Shown here: in pieces, positions 47,378-56,563 of the stretch | How the letters are laid out: each line of letters begins with the position of its first letter | Numbering within the stretch: position 1 is the first letter of the stretch | NCBI GenBank assembly: GCA_040771825.1 | Contig: JAXGZG010000001.1 | Location: 372,001 to 436,000 of the forward strand | Direction: 5' to 3' | DNA: 64,000 nt | Source of the DNA: JAXGZG01 sp040771825 | Lineage (GTDB): Bacteria > Bacillota > Sulfobacillia > Fermentithermobacillales > Fermentithermobacillaceae | Program-made: the position numbers and the translations under genes | Notes under the pieces: model-generated | What the model was told of the DNA's origin: nothing | What the model saw: the letters and a program-made list of their open reading frames with translations, nothing else | Databases searched by the model: none

Positions 47378-48461
47378 CGAAAAAGGCGTCCTCATTAGAA
47401 ACGTATACTACATGCTGGCCTACGCCTTTCAGGTACTAAGGCAGACCAACTACGAGCGGATTGCGCCGGAAGACTTCACGCATGTACAGGATCTATTTGC
47501 CGCGATTCTCTCAACAGGGATCGCACAGCAGTTGAAGCGGGGGCTGTATCGCGAATATGTGCCCAAGGCGGAGGATTTAGTGGCTATGCGCGGAAAGCTG
47601 GACGTAGATGGAACCATCCGCAACAAACTGCAGCGCAAGCAAATCCTGTACTGCCAATACGATGAGATGTCAGAGAACAACGTCTTCAATCGGATTCTCA
47701 AGACGACGGCAATGGTTCTTTTGCGGCAACAGACAGTTAAACAAGGTAGAAAAGATGCTTTGAAAAAGGTCATGTTATTTTTAGATGACGTGGATGTGAT
47801 TGAACCGTCGAGGATTCCATGGAACAAGATCCGGTATCATAGAAACAACCAGACCACCGCGATGCTTCTGAACATTTGCCGCTTTGTCCTACAGGGGCTA
47901 TTGCTTTCTAGGCAAAAAGGCGAGTACAGAATGGCGGCTTTCTTGGACGAACCGCGGATGGCGGCTTTGTATCAGAGGTTCGTACTGGAGTATTTCAAAT
48001 ACCATCATCCCCATCTTAAGGCCGCAGCTTCACAAATTCCATGGAACACTGATGATGGCGTGACCGAGTTCCTGCCTGTTATGCAGACAGACATAACGCT
48101 GAAGTACGGCGAGAGAATTCTCATTATCGACACGAAGTATTACGGCCAGACGATGCAGGTGCGGGAGCAGTACGATAGCAGGACCATTCATTCTGGCAAC
48201 CTGTATCAGATCTTCGCATACGTCAAAAACTTGGACGCAAAGAACACTGGCCGTGTATCGGGCTTGCTCTTGTACGCGAAAACGTCCGAAAGCATAGCCC
48301 CTGATTCCGATTTCCTAATAGGCGGAAACAGAATCAGCGTAAAAACGCTCGACCTCAACGTTGCCTTTCCTGATATCGCCGCTCAACTGGACAGAATCGC
48401 GGCGTCGCTGGTGAGACACAGCCAAGCGGGATTCTCCGGCGGGCCTCAGCGAGCATGGTAG
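47370..48461 (+). CDS. mcrC: McrC-like nuclease subunit
   Basis: A 363-residue McrC homologue. The N-terminal part (VLIRNVYYMLAYAFQ) is typical, the C-terminal PD-(D/E)XK core reads MQTDITLKYGERILIIDTKYYGQ (about 235-258), giving the D and D-x-K catalytic residues. It would cut DNA when bound by the McrB motor. The ATG lies inside the end of mcrB with 8 bases overlap. Its last 15 codons recur as an orphan relic at 51178. Confidence 0.9.
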   Translation: MTDEKGVLIRNVYYMLAYAFQVLRQTNYERIAPEDFTHVQDLFAAILSTGIAQQLKRGLYREYVPKAEDLVAMRGKLDVDGTIRNKLQRKQILYCQYDEMSENNVFNRILKTTAMVLLRQQTVKQGRKDALKKVMLFLDDVDVIEPSRIPWNKIRYHRNNQTTAMLLNICRFVLQGLLLSRQKGEYRMAAFLDEPRMAALYQRFVLEYFKYHHPHLKAAASQIPWNTDDGVTEFLPVMQTDITLKYGERILIIDTKYYGQTMQVREQYDSRTIHSGNLYQIFAYVKNLDAKNTGRVSGLLLYAKTSESIAPDSDFLIGGNRISVKTLDLNVAFPDIAAQLDRIAASLVRHSQAGFSGGPQRAW

Positions 48462-49531
48462 AGAGAGGAATGTGATCGTCAAGAGGCTGTTGCCAAATTG
48501 GCTATACAGGTTGGTGAAGTGGAAAGAGCCGGAGAAGCGCGGATGTAAGACGAGGCAAAATCGGCTGCACCGGGGTTCATCTCATCGGGCTTTGTACGCT
48601 GAGCGGAAATGTCTGGCGGTACTCGCGGACTTTTCGTAGCAGTTCGTCTCTTTCGGTTCTGACTATGGACGGTTGCTTAGGTTTGCACTGTACTCCGTGT
48701 CGGGAGGAGCTGGGACAAGCACACCGGCTGATCATGTAGAGAACATGACCTGGTGCTCGTGGTGTCGACATCCTGTATAGAATCTTTCCCTCCGGACAGA
48801 TGTAGACAGAGATATTGAATAAAGGGTGGAAAGCCAACCTCGGCAGGGACAACTAAAACAGAGTTCGGTTAAGGTCCGCATTGATACCACTGACATATCA
48901 AACCTGCCCCCACTGCCAATGTGGTTGCTGAGAGCCGCGGCAGCCCAAGTCAAGGGTCTTCCCACTGGCAGGCTCACAGACTTGGGTGCCAGCACTGGTG
49001 TAAGGGGTTGGGGCCACGCAGCCGCTGACACGCTGGACAAGGTTCCCGCTATGGGCTTCCAAAGCACCGCTGCACTTAGGATCGCTCTTCACATGGCCAC
49101 CCGAGAGGATTGGCCTGTAAGACGTATTTCAGAAGCCCGGGTTGAAAAGGTTCTCGGCCCCACATGGATCGAGGTCCTGAAACTGGAGAGCAGGTGGCCG
49201 TCTGACGAGTTTGCCTCGTCCATCGTTTGGCGTGAATAGGCACGTTAACGTCTGGCCACGCGGCGGTGGGTATAGGCTGCCACGTGGCCAGGCTGGCTTT
49301 TTCGATTGCGATTCCAGTAAAATGGATTGCAGGTATTGTGGCAGTTATCGAGCAGAATGCGTGTCCAGAAGCCGTAGACGAGAGAAAGCGGATACCACTG
49401 GGTTTTCTCTGATCACGCGTTGGTGATCGTAGATGGCAGATTACGCTCTAGGAACCATCTATGGGTGGCATCCATCATTGGACTCAAAGCCGTCACGTAA
49501 GCACATCTACAGGAGAGAAAGCAGGGGTATC
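48462..49531. other. Gene-poor region with transposase scrap
   Basis: Over 1 kb separates mcrC and the MFS gene. Apart from the transposase fragment listed separately I see no supported gene. A 137-codon frame at 48826 has no ribosome site or recognisable family and its composition looks non-coding-like at both ends. Confidence 0.45.
48577..48852 (-). pseudogene. Fragment of an IS1182-like transposase
   Basis: The - strand encodes ISVYICPEGKILYRMSTP, then a degraded cysteine cluster (CACPSSSRHGVQC) and RTERDELLRKVREYR. Transposases of the IS1182/DUF772 type have this order: ICPxGKxL, Cys pairs, then a stretch of Glu/Leu before the catalytic Glu region. Only this middle piece is left; neither end of an element is visible. 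Confidence 0.42.
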
Positions 49532-50944
49532 ATGCGTAAAACTGCCGTCTACGTTGCGCTATTAGCTATCATGTCTTCTTCGTTCGTTACGGTGCTAAAT
49601 ACCAGTATGACGCACGTAATTTCTCCCGATCTTGTAGAGACCTTTGGACTCGATTACTCACAGCTTACGTGGACATTCACGAGCTACCAGATTATCTACG
49701 CAATCTTGATGCCCGTGTTTGGGCAACTCGGAGACAGAAGCGGTAGGCGCAGGTGTCTTCTTGTAGGTCTGAGCGTATTTGGGATCGGATCACTATTAAG
49801 TGGCGTATCGTGGAATTACGCTTCTCTTGTGGTTTTCAGGGTTATTCAGGGGATAGGGGCGTCGGCCATTTTTCCAAACGCGACAGTGCTCGCAACTTCT
49901 CTTTTCGAGGCTGATCATAGAGGTAAGGTCATGGGAATCTGGGGCATGACCGTTTCGTTGGGATCTGTTACAGGACCTAGTATCGGGGGTCTTATAGTCC
50001 GCTATCTTGGTTGGGAATACATTTTCTTTGTCAATGTTCCGTGCGCTTTGGTCGCGCTGATAGCCATTTTGCTGGCAACTCACTCCGACTCAACTACTCT
50101 TCAATCGTTCAGTTTTGATGTAAAGGGCACAGTTCTCTTGTCAACAATCATAGTGGCCCTCGTCACGGTACTCCAAAGTGGCCCGGCTGTGGGATGGACG
50201 TCGCCTTTGGTGCTTTGGATGTCCTTGGTTCTCGCGGTGTCAGTCCTATCGTTCGTGTGGGTTGAAAGCAGAATTGCCGAACCGCTTATCGATCTTAGAA
50301 TCTTTACTAACAGAACTTTTCTCGCTGGGATTTATTGCGGTGGGATGCATCTGGTTGCAATTCAGGGGATGCAGTTTTTGATGCCGCTCTTTATGGCTCA
50401 GATTTTGGGGATGGATGCCCTGACCATAGGGCTACTCATGGTGCCTCAAGCAGCTATTCGACTCGTCGTATCCCCGCTGGCCGGCGTGTTGGAAGATAAG
50501 TACACCTCGAAGCTCCCTGTGACAGCCGGGCTTATTGTCAGGAGCGTCGCTCTGATATCTTTTGCTTACCTAACACAAGAGTCAAGTAGGGCCTTCTTGA
50601 CTTTTGCTCTTCTTCTAGATGGAACCGGCGCTGCTTTGATATGGTCGCCGTCGATAAATGCCGTCCTGAAGAGTTTCCCACCTGATAGGGCTGCATCGAT
50701 CACCGGGGTTTACAACATGATAAGGTTTGTTATGGGCGTTGTAGGTGTGGTTTTGGTTGGCCTAGTCCTAGATCAGACGTATTCTAAAGGATTCGCGCCG
50801 AACAACCCCGTGCCTGGTTATTTCCAGTCGTATGTCGTACTGGCTGGGCTAACGGCGTTAGGTCTTCTATTTGCAAAGTCACTTGGGCAGCAGCGCGGTT
50901 CTGTCGCGGGTCAGACACAGTCGACCGAAATGAGTGTCAACTGA
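49532..50944 (+). CDS. MFS multidrug transporter, DHA2 type
   Basis: A 470-residue exporter of the major facilitator superfamily, EmrB/QacA (DHA2, 14 helices) group by length. Motif A reads GQLGDRSGRRR after helix 2, and helix 5 contains the motif C-like GSVTGPSIGGLIV. It would expel hydrophobic compounds with protons. I set the start at the ATG of MRKTAVYVALLAI with AGGGG 4 bases upstream (49532); upstream codons encode a hydrophilic leader. It is isolated from an obvious operon. Confidence 0.9.
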   Translation: MRKTAVYVALLAIMSSSFVTVLNTSMTHVISPDLVETFGLDYSQLTWTFTSYQIIYAILMPVFGQLGDRSGRRRCLLVGLSVFGIGSLLSGVSWNYASLVVFRVIQGIGASAIFPNATVLATSLFEADHRGKVMGIWGMTVSLGSVTGPSIGGLIVRYLGWEYIFFVNVPCALVALIAILLATHSDSTTLQSFSFDVKGTVLLSTIIVALVTVLQSGPAVGWTSPLVLWMSLVLAVSVLSFVWVESRIAEPLIDLRIFTNRTFLAGIYCGGMHLVAIQGMQFLMPLFMAQILGMDALTIGLLMVPQAAIRLVVSPLAGVLEDKYTSKLPVTAGLIVRSVALISFAYLTQESSRAFLTFALLLDGTGAALIWSPSINAVLKSFPPDRAASITGVYNMIRFVMGVVGVVLVGLVLDQTYSKGFAPNNPVPGYFQSYVVLAGLTALGLLFAKSLGQQRGSVAGQTQSTEMSVN

Positions 50945-51397
50945 ACCCATTGAAGGGTGACGAAAGACCGGGAGTCTGTTCCGCGACTTTGATCCTCGAG
51001 GGGATCGAATGGCCGTACAGTCAACATAGCCGACACCTGGGCCGTTGAACTGGCATTTCTGGCGGGTAGTCAACAGAAGAAAGCGCCGACAGGCCGTGTT
51101 TGTTTTGCTACCGATTTTAGGGGCGTTTTCAGATAGGTGTGAAAGGGATAGTCTCGCATAGATCACCTCCGTCTGAACCTTTCCCGACATCGCCGCTCAA
51201 CTTGACAAAATCGCGGCGTCGCTCACCTTCCCCCTCCCATATGTCCCTCAATATCCTCCACCGAGGCTCGTACTACATGTCATTTTTCTCCGCGCAAGGC
51301 AGGATTCAGCGGACTCGACGACGAAGGACCAAGCAGTATCACAAAGTGTAATTCGGTTTCACCTAGTGAGATTCGGGAGTTAGGGGTTGAGCGTCGA
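50945..51397. other. Intergenic region with mcrC relic
   Basis: Some 450 bases with no gene. It contains a 46-base relic of an McrC 3' end at 51178 and the near-palindrome TTTGATCCTCGAGGGGATCGAA around 50987-51008. Confidence 0.5.
51178..51223 (+). repeat. Relic copy of the mcrC 3' end
   Basis: These 46 bases match 48364-48409 (the end of mcrC) at 42 positions and would encode FPDIAAQLDKIAASL against FPDIAAQLDRIAASL. Three of four differences are silent or conservative, so the copy comes from a related coding gene, not from chance. Everything else of that gene is gone. Confidence 0.8.
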
Positions 51398-52183
51398 ATG
51401 GATGGACAAGGCAGCCTAAAGACTATTGACCGGGCTCTCAGCGTCCTCGAGGAGATTGGGAACGCCCCCGACGGGCTCACCCTTACGGAGATTTCGCTCA
51501 AGGTTGGCCTGAGCAAAGCAACGGCATCCAGGCTTGTGACTAGCTTGGCTAATCGAGGGTACGTCCGGAGGGATCAGAGCAATCTGCGTTACAGGTTGGG
51601 CGCGAAGATCCTCAGTCTCACGGGTGAGTTCCTCCAGTCTATCGAGTTCCGTGAGGTTGCGGTGCCTCACCTTCGCGAGATTCAGCGGATATCAGGAGAG
51701 ACTGCCAATCTGGCCGTTATGGACGGGAATGAAGTCGTGTATCTTGATCGTTTTGAAAGCAAACACGCTATCAAGGCATCCTTCAGAGTTGGAAAAAGGG
51801 CCCCTGTTTCGTGCACGGCGTTGGGCAAAGCGATGTTGGCCTACACGAATGAAAGAGAGGTCAGGCGCCGTTTCGCTGGAGGCGGCAGTATTGTCCCTTG
51901 CACCGAGCATTCCGTATCTTCGTTAGAAGGCCTTCTCGCTTGTTTGGCGCGAGTTAGGACCGAGGGTGTGGCTATAGACGATGAAGAGCATCAGATCGGC
52001 GTTCGGTGCGTGGGTGGACCGATCTTCGACGTAACCGGGCGCGTGATAGCGGCTATCAGCGTGTCGGGACCCGTATCCAGAATCTCTTCTGATAGGCTCC
52101 CAGAGATATGCAGCTTAGTGAGAATAACAAGCAAGTCCATCTCCGCTGAGCTAGGGTGTCCAGGCGGTCCGGGTCTCCAGTAA
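51398..52183 (+). CDS. IclR-family transcriptional regulator
   Basis: A 261-residue regulator: winged helix (about 5-70, LTLTEISLKVGLSKATASRL) and C-terminal IclR effector domain (about 80-250) with YLDRFESKHAIKASFRVG, VSCTALGKAMLAY and EGVAIDDEEHQIGVRCVGGP. It opens the sugar operon and presumably represses it until a substrate or intermediate binds. ATG start with AGGGG upstream. The kinase gene follows by 64 bases on the same strand. Confidence 0.92.
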   Translation: MDGQGSLKTIDRALSVLEEIGNAPDGLTLTEISLKVGLSKATASRLVTSLANRGYVRRDQSNLRYRLGAKILSLTGEFLQSIEFREVAVPHLREIQRISGETANLAVMDGNEVVYLDRFESKHAIKASFRVGKRAPVSCTALGKAMLAYTNEREVRRRFAGGGSIVPCTEHSVSSLEGLLACLARVRTEGVAIDDEEHQIGVRCVGGPIFDVTGRVIAAISVSGPVSRISSDRLPEICSLVRITSKSISAELGCPGGPGLQ

Positions 52184-52247
52184 ACCTGATTTGTTCGCGG
52201 CATGCCGAGTTAGAGCACGTGATGAGAGTCTTGGGAGGCATAGAGCA

Positions 52248-53819
52248 GTGGACGTCCTCGTTGGGATCGATGTAGGGACCTCGGGGTTAAAGGCGATCGC
52301 TTTGTCAACAGACGGTTCTGTTCTTTCGAGCGCCTCGCGCTCGTACCCACTATCGACACCTCGCCCGGGTTGGGTTGAACAGAATCCGGATGACTGGTGG
52401 GATGCTGCGTGCAGCGCGGTCCGCTCCGTTGTTGAACAGCTTGATTGCTGCGGTTCAGATTCAGGTACGCGAAGGCGCGATAGAGAAAACTGGCGGGTCA
52501 TCGCAGTATCTCTTTCGGGCCATATGTCGAGTTTGGTAATGGTTGACCGGGAAGGTAATGCCTTACGGCCTTGTCTTATGATGACCGATGCACGTGGAGC
52601 TGAGGAAGCCCGATTCCTTGAGGAGGCGGTTGGGGAGGAAGTAGTTCGTTTGACTGGAGGTTCCCTGAGGGCGAGCAGCATGGCTGCCAAGCTCCTTTGG
52701 ATAAAACGCAATGAACCCGAAGTGTACGAGAAGACTTCCGTTTTCCTGACGGCCAAGGATTTCATACGGGCGCGTTTCACCGGAGAACTCTGCACCGAAC
52801 CCACGGACGCTGGCAACACCATGTTCCTGAACCCTTATTCACGACGATGGGCACACGATCTGTATGAATCTATGGGGTTCGATCTCAAGCATCTGCCCAG
52901 ACTTGTGGAGACCACTGACTTAGCGGGGCATGTGACTGCGGAGGCGGCGTCTCAGACCGGGCTTCCCTGCGGGACACCGGTTATTGCAGGCGGGGCTGAT
53001 ATGGCTTGCAGCGCGGTGGGTACCGGCTGCGTTGAAGAAGGAGTTGTCGCGGTCACAATCGGCACGGCCGCCCAGGTAGTCACGTTGGCGCACAAGATAG
53101 ACCCGCGTGGGGCGGGCCGCATAACGTTCCACCCCCACGCGATTGTAGGCGAGTTGTATGCCATGGGATCCATTTTCTCAGGCGGGCTAACTCTCAGATG
53201 GCTCCGCAGTACTATTGGCGAGAATGAGGCGATCCGAGGTCGGACAGGGTCCTACTATGACCGTATTTCGGAACTGGCTAGTGAGGCTCCGGCCGGTTCC
53301 GGAGGGGTAACTTTTATGCCGTTCCTTGTAGGAGGCGGGAGCCCTGAGTTTGACCCTGCCATGAGGGCAGGTTTCATCGGCCTGTCTTTGGACACCGGGA
53401 TGGCTGCTCTTGTCCGTGCAGCCATGGAAGGTGTGGCGTACAATGCTCGCGATTGCCTCAATGTGTTCCGGGAGATTGGTCTTCCAGTAAGCGTCCTTCA
53501 CATGGGCGGTGGTGGCTCAGCCAGTGCCATTTGGAGGTCCATCATGGCGGGCGTCCTAGGCGGAACTGTGCGCCCCTTAGCCATGAGGGATGCTTCAGCC
53601 CTGGGGGCGGCCGTTATCGCCGGAGTAGGAGTCAACGCCTTCTCCAGCATCTATGAGGCATCGAAGAGACTGGTCTTGTTTGAAAGCAATGTCGCCCCAT
53701 CGGATGTCCCCGTTTATGACCGGCAGTACCAGATCTACGACTTGGCTAGGAAGGCCCTTAGACCTGTTTACCATCACACCGGTTCTGGCCAAATGCAGGT
53801 TCCGGGAGGTGAGCGTTAG
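52248..53819 (+). CDS. FGGY-family carbohydrate kinase
   Basis: A 523-residue sugar kinase, xylulokinase-like. Domain I starts with VGIDVGTSGLKAIAL, includes PGWVEQNPDDWW; catalytic Asp lies in GGADMACSAVGTG, the adenosine motif is LHMGGGGSASAIW and the end reads RDASALGAAVIAGVG. It phosphorylates a ketose or related polyol with ATP. The GTG at 52248 has GGGAGG 9 bases upstream; the open frame extends further without a ribosome site. Substrate cannot be fixed from sequence; operon context points to an imported modified sugar. Confidence 0.9.
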   Translation: MDVLVGIDVGTSGLKAIALSTDGSVLSSASRSYPLSTPRPGWVEQNPDDWWDAACSAVRSVVEQLDCCGSDSGTRRRDRENWRVIAVSLSGHMSSLVMVDREGNALRPCLMMTDARGAEEARFLEEAVGEEVVRLTGGSLRASSMAAKLLWIKRNEPEVYEKTSVFLTAKDFIRARFTGELCTEPTDAGNTMFLNPYSRRWAHDLYESMGFDLKHLPRLVETTDLAGHVTAEAASQTGLPCGTPVIAGGADMACSAVGTGCVEEGVVAVTIGTAAQVVTLAHKIDPRGAGRITFHPHAIVGELYAMGSIFSGGLTLRWLRSTIGENEAIRGRTGSYYDRISELASEAPAGSGGVTFMPFLVGGGSPEFDPAMRAGFIGLSLDTGMAALVRAAMEGVAYNARDCLNVFREIGLPVSVLHMGGGGSASAIWRSIMAGVLGGTVRPLAMRDASALGAAVIAGVGVNAFSSIYEASKRLVLFESNVAPSDVPVYDRQYQIYDLARKALRPVYHHTGSGQMQVPGGER

Positions 53820-53914
53820 CGCCAATCATCACTACTGCAGGTCATGGTTATCGGATTCAGCAGCAGTTCGTCGGCCAAGATGTATCAGTCAAGAACTAGT
53901 TAGGAGGGGTTTCG

Positions 53915-54958
53915 TTGACAAAGTTCGTGCGTTCGGCCATGGTCGTGCTCATCATCGCCATGATGTCCGTAGGAGCCGTTGCGTGCACTCCAAAGTCTCC
54001 ACCTGAGCCCCAGTCGAAGAAATTCAAGATCGGCTTCGACATCTACTACGCTGGTAACACATGGTCGGTGCAGTCGGCCGAGGAGTTCAAAGCCGCCGCC
54101 AAGCGGCACGCCGATGAAATCGAGCAAGTCTACTACACCGAGTCCGAGAGCAAAGCGGAGAAGCAGATCGCCAACATAGAAGACCTGATTTCAAAGAAGG
54201 TCGACGCTATCATTATGTCGCCCATCTCCGGCCCCGGGGTATCTAGGGTAATCGATCAGGCCGTTGAGGCCGGTATCAAGGTTTTCGTTACCGGGAACGA
54301 GGGACTGGAGACTGATAAATACACCGCCTGCGTTACGGTGGATGACAAGGCCTTCGGCCGAACCGGAGCCGAGTGGCTCGTGCAGGCGCTCGATGGAAAA
54401 GGTAAGATAATCGTTCTCAACGGCATTGCAGGCATTCAGACTAGCGCCGTTAGATGGGAAGGCGCTCAGGAAGTATTCGAGCAGCACCCTGATATCGAGG
54501 TTATCGGCCAGGCTTCAGCCGATTGGGACTACGCCAAGGCCAAGATGGCCACCGCCAATCTTCTGGCTGCTCACCCGCAGATCGACGGAGTCTGGTCGCA
54601 GGGCGGCGAGATGACAAGAGGGGCGGTCGAGGCTTTCCAGGCGGCCGACCGAAAACTCGTCCCCATGACGGCAGAAGACAACAACGGTTTCCTTAAGGTG
54701 TGGCAGACGCTGGAGGGCGTCGATGACTTCGACAGCATTGCGTGCTCTAAGCCCACCTGGCTCACCGCCGAGTGTCTCGAAGTGGCTCTCAAGGCCCTTA
54801 GAGGTGAAAGCGTTGAGAAATTGCAGGTATTACCCGTTCCAACAATAGATGCGGATTCCCTTGACCAGTACGTAAAGCCGGACCTTCCCGACAGCCTGTG
54901 GTGCAACACCAGGCTCAGCGAGGAAGATATCACGGCCTTGTTCGGCAAGACGAAGTAG
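53915..54958 (+). CDS. Sugar ABC transporter substrate-binding lipoprotein
   Basis: A 347-residue lipoprotein of the ribose-binding-like (periplasmic binding protein 1) family. The signal sequence is a short basic start, hydrophobic core VVLIIAMMSVGAVAC and lipobox cysteine 24. The binding domain begins KIGFDIYYAGNTW, has IMSPISGPGVSRVID and the hinge-region VWSQGGEMTRGAVEA. It captures the operon substrate outside the membrane. The TTG start has AGGAGG 7 bases before it. First gene of the transport unit. Confidence 0.9.
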   Translation: MTKFVRSAMVVLIIAMMSVGAVACTPKSPPEPQSKKFKIGFDIYYAGNTWSVQSAEEFKAAAKRHADEIEQVYYTESESKAEKQIANIEDLISKKVDAIIMSPISGPGVSRVIDQAVEAGIKVFVTGNEGLETDKYTACVTVDDKAFGRTGAEWLVQALDGKGKIIVLNGIAGIQTSAVRWEGAQEVFEQHPDIEVIGQASADWDYAKAKMATANLLAAHPQIDGVWSQGGEMTRGAVEAFQAADRKLVPMTAEDNNGFLKVWQTLEGVDDFDSIACSKPTWLTAECLEVALKALRGESVEKLQVLPVPTIDADSLDQYVKPDLPDSLWCNTRLSEEDITALFGKTK

Positions 54959-55039
54959 TCGGCACTTTATTGGGGAGGGCGTCGGCCCCTGCTCAAGGCC
55001 GGCCCCCTCCTCCGCCGTTAACTGCGGGGTGGTGGACCA

Positions 55040-56563
55040 ATGATCGCTGTACCATTGAAAGACAACCATGAGGTGATCTTTCGGGCCGAGGGCCTATCCA
55101 AGTCGTTTCCCGGCGTGCGAGCTCTGCGCAATCTTAACGTAGAGCTAAGGCAGGGTGAGGTGCTTGCGTTAGTCGGAGAGAATGGCGCTGGTAAGAGCAC
55201 TTTCTGCAACATCCTTGGAGGAGTGTTTGACCCAGACAGCGGTTCCATGGTTCTTGGCGGCAGCACCGTCAGAATCCGCAACCCTCAACACGCCCAGCAA
55301 CTGGGGATCGCCTATGCTCACCAGGAGAATAGCCTCATCCCCTATCTGAGCGTTGCGGAGAACATCCTGTTGGGCCACGAGCCCCACCGTCGCGGAATAC
55401 TCGATCAGCGCAAGATCGCGAGCGAGGCGGCCCAAGTACTCTCCCCGATTTACAAGGGCATCCACGTGAACTCTATGGCATTTACCCTCTCGCCGGCTGA
55501 AATACAGATGGTGGAAATAGCCAAAGCGCTGTCGCGGAGGCCTAAGATCCTTATACTTGACGAGCCGACATCCAGCCTTTCCAGCACGGAAGTGGACCAC
55601 CTTCTGTCACTGGTACGGGACCTGAAAGAGAAAGGCATTGGCATCATTTTCATCTCCCACAGACTTGACGAGGTTTTTAGAGTGGCCGACAGGATCATGG
55701 TCATGAAAGATGGTGAGTCTGTCGGAGTCGTGGACGCAGAGGATGTGACTCGAGACCAGCTCATCACTATGATGGTCGGACGAGAGACGACCCATACTTA
55801 CCCGCCCAGGCTTGCAGAATCTCCCGGGGATGTGGCACTAGAGCTATCGGGTGCGACGATCCCCGGCAAAGTATTCGATATAGACTTGAAGGTGAGCGAC
55901 GGCGAGATTGTCGGTCTAGGGGGATTGGAGGGGCAGGGGCAAAGGGAACTGGTCAGAGCCATTTTTGGCGCAGAACGTTTCACCTCCGGCACCATGAAAG
56001 TGCGTGGGCGTGAGGGCTTTCCCAGGTCTCCCGCCGACGCGATTAAGTCCGGAATAGCTTTCATAAGCGATGACAGGAAGGCGGACGGTCTTGCGCTGCC
56101 TATGTCAGTGGCACAAAATATGTCATTGGCTGCTCTTGGCAGATTCACAAGGTACGGGTTCATTAATGCCCGTAGGGAGCGGGCGGCGGTAGGGCACTTT
56201 ATCGCAAGGCTAGGCATAAGGACGCCATCTCAATCGCAAAAAGTCAAGAACCTTAGCGGCGGAAACCAGCAGAAGGTCATCTTCGGCAAGTGGCTACTGA
56301 CTGAACCGCGGGTGTTTGTCCTCCATGAACCGACCAGAGGCATCGACGTTCAGACGAAGATGGACATCTACGTCCTTTTGAGGGAACTGGCTAACGCCGG
56401 AGCCGCGGTCCTGGTGTTGACCAGCGACATGCTAGAACTCATCGGTCTGTCGGACCGGATCTACATCATGTATGAAGGACGCATGGCAGGCAGCATGCTC
56501 GGCGCCGAGGCCACCGAAGAAAGTCTTATGCTTCTCAGCAGCGGAGGAGGCGGACAGGCGTGA
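55040..56563 (+). CDS. Sugar ABC transporter ATPase, double NBD
   Basis: A 507-residue RbsA/MglA-like protein with two nucleotide-binding domains. The first has GENGAGKST and signature LSPAE, Walker B ILILDEPTSSL and H-loop ISHRLDE; the second has GLEGQGQRELVRAIFG, signature LSGGNQQK and VFVLHEPTRGID. As usual, the second site is degenerate. It powers the two permeases encoded next; the end overlaps the first permease gene by four bases (GTGA). Confidence 0.95.
   Translation: MIAVPLKDNHEVIFRAEGLSKSFPGVRALRNLNVELRQGEVLALVGENGAGKSTFCNILGGVFDPDSGSMVLGGSTVRIRNPQHAQQLGIAYAHQENSLIPYLSVAENILLGHEPHRRGILDQRKIASEAAQVLSPIYKGIHVNSMAFTLSPAEIQMVEIAKALSRRPKILILDEPTSSLSSTEVDHLLSLVRDLKEKGIGIIFISHRLDEVFRVADRIMVMKDGESVGVVDAEDVTRDQLITMMVGRETTHTYPPRLAESPGDVALELSGATIPGKVFDIDLKVSDGEIVGLGGLEGQGQRELVRAIFGAERFTSGTMKVRGREGFPRSPADAIKSGIAFISDDRKADGLALPMSVAQNMSLAALGRFTRYGFINARRERAAVGHFIARLGIRTPSQSQKVKNLSGGNQQKVIFGKWLLTEPRVFVLHEPTRGIDVQTKMDIYVLLRELANAGAAVLVLTSDMLELIGLSDRIYIMYEGRMAGSMLGAEATEESLMLLSSGGGGQA

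Noticed and set aside
48826..49239. Open frame of 137 codons
   Set aside because: No ribosome site, no recognisable family, and the region otherwise holds gene scraps.
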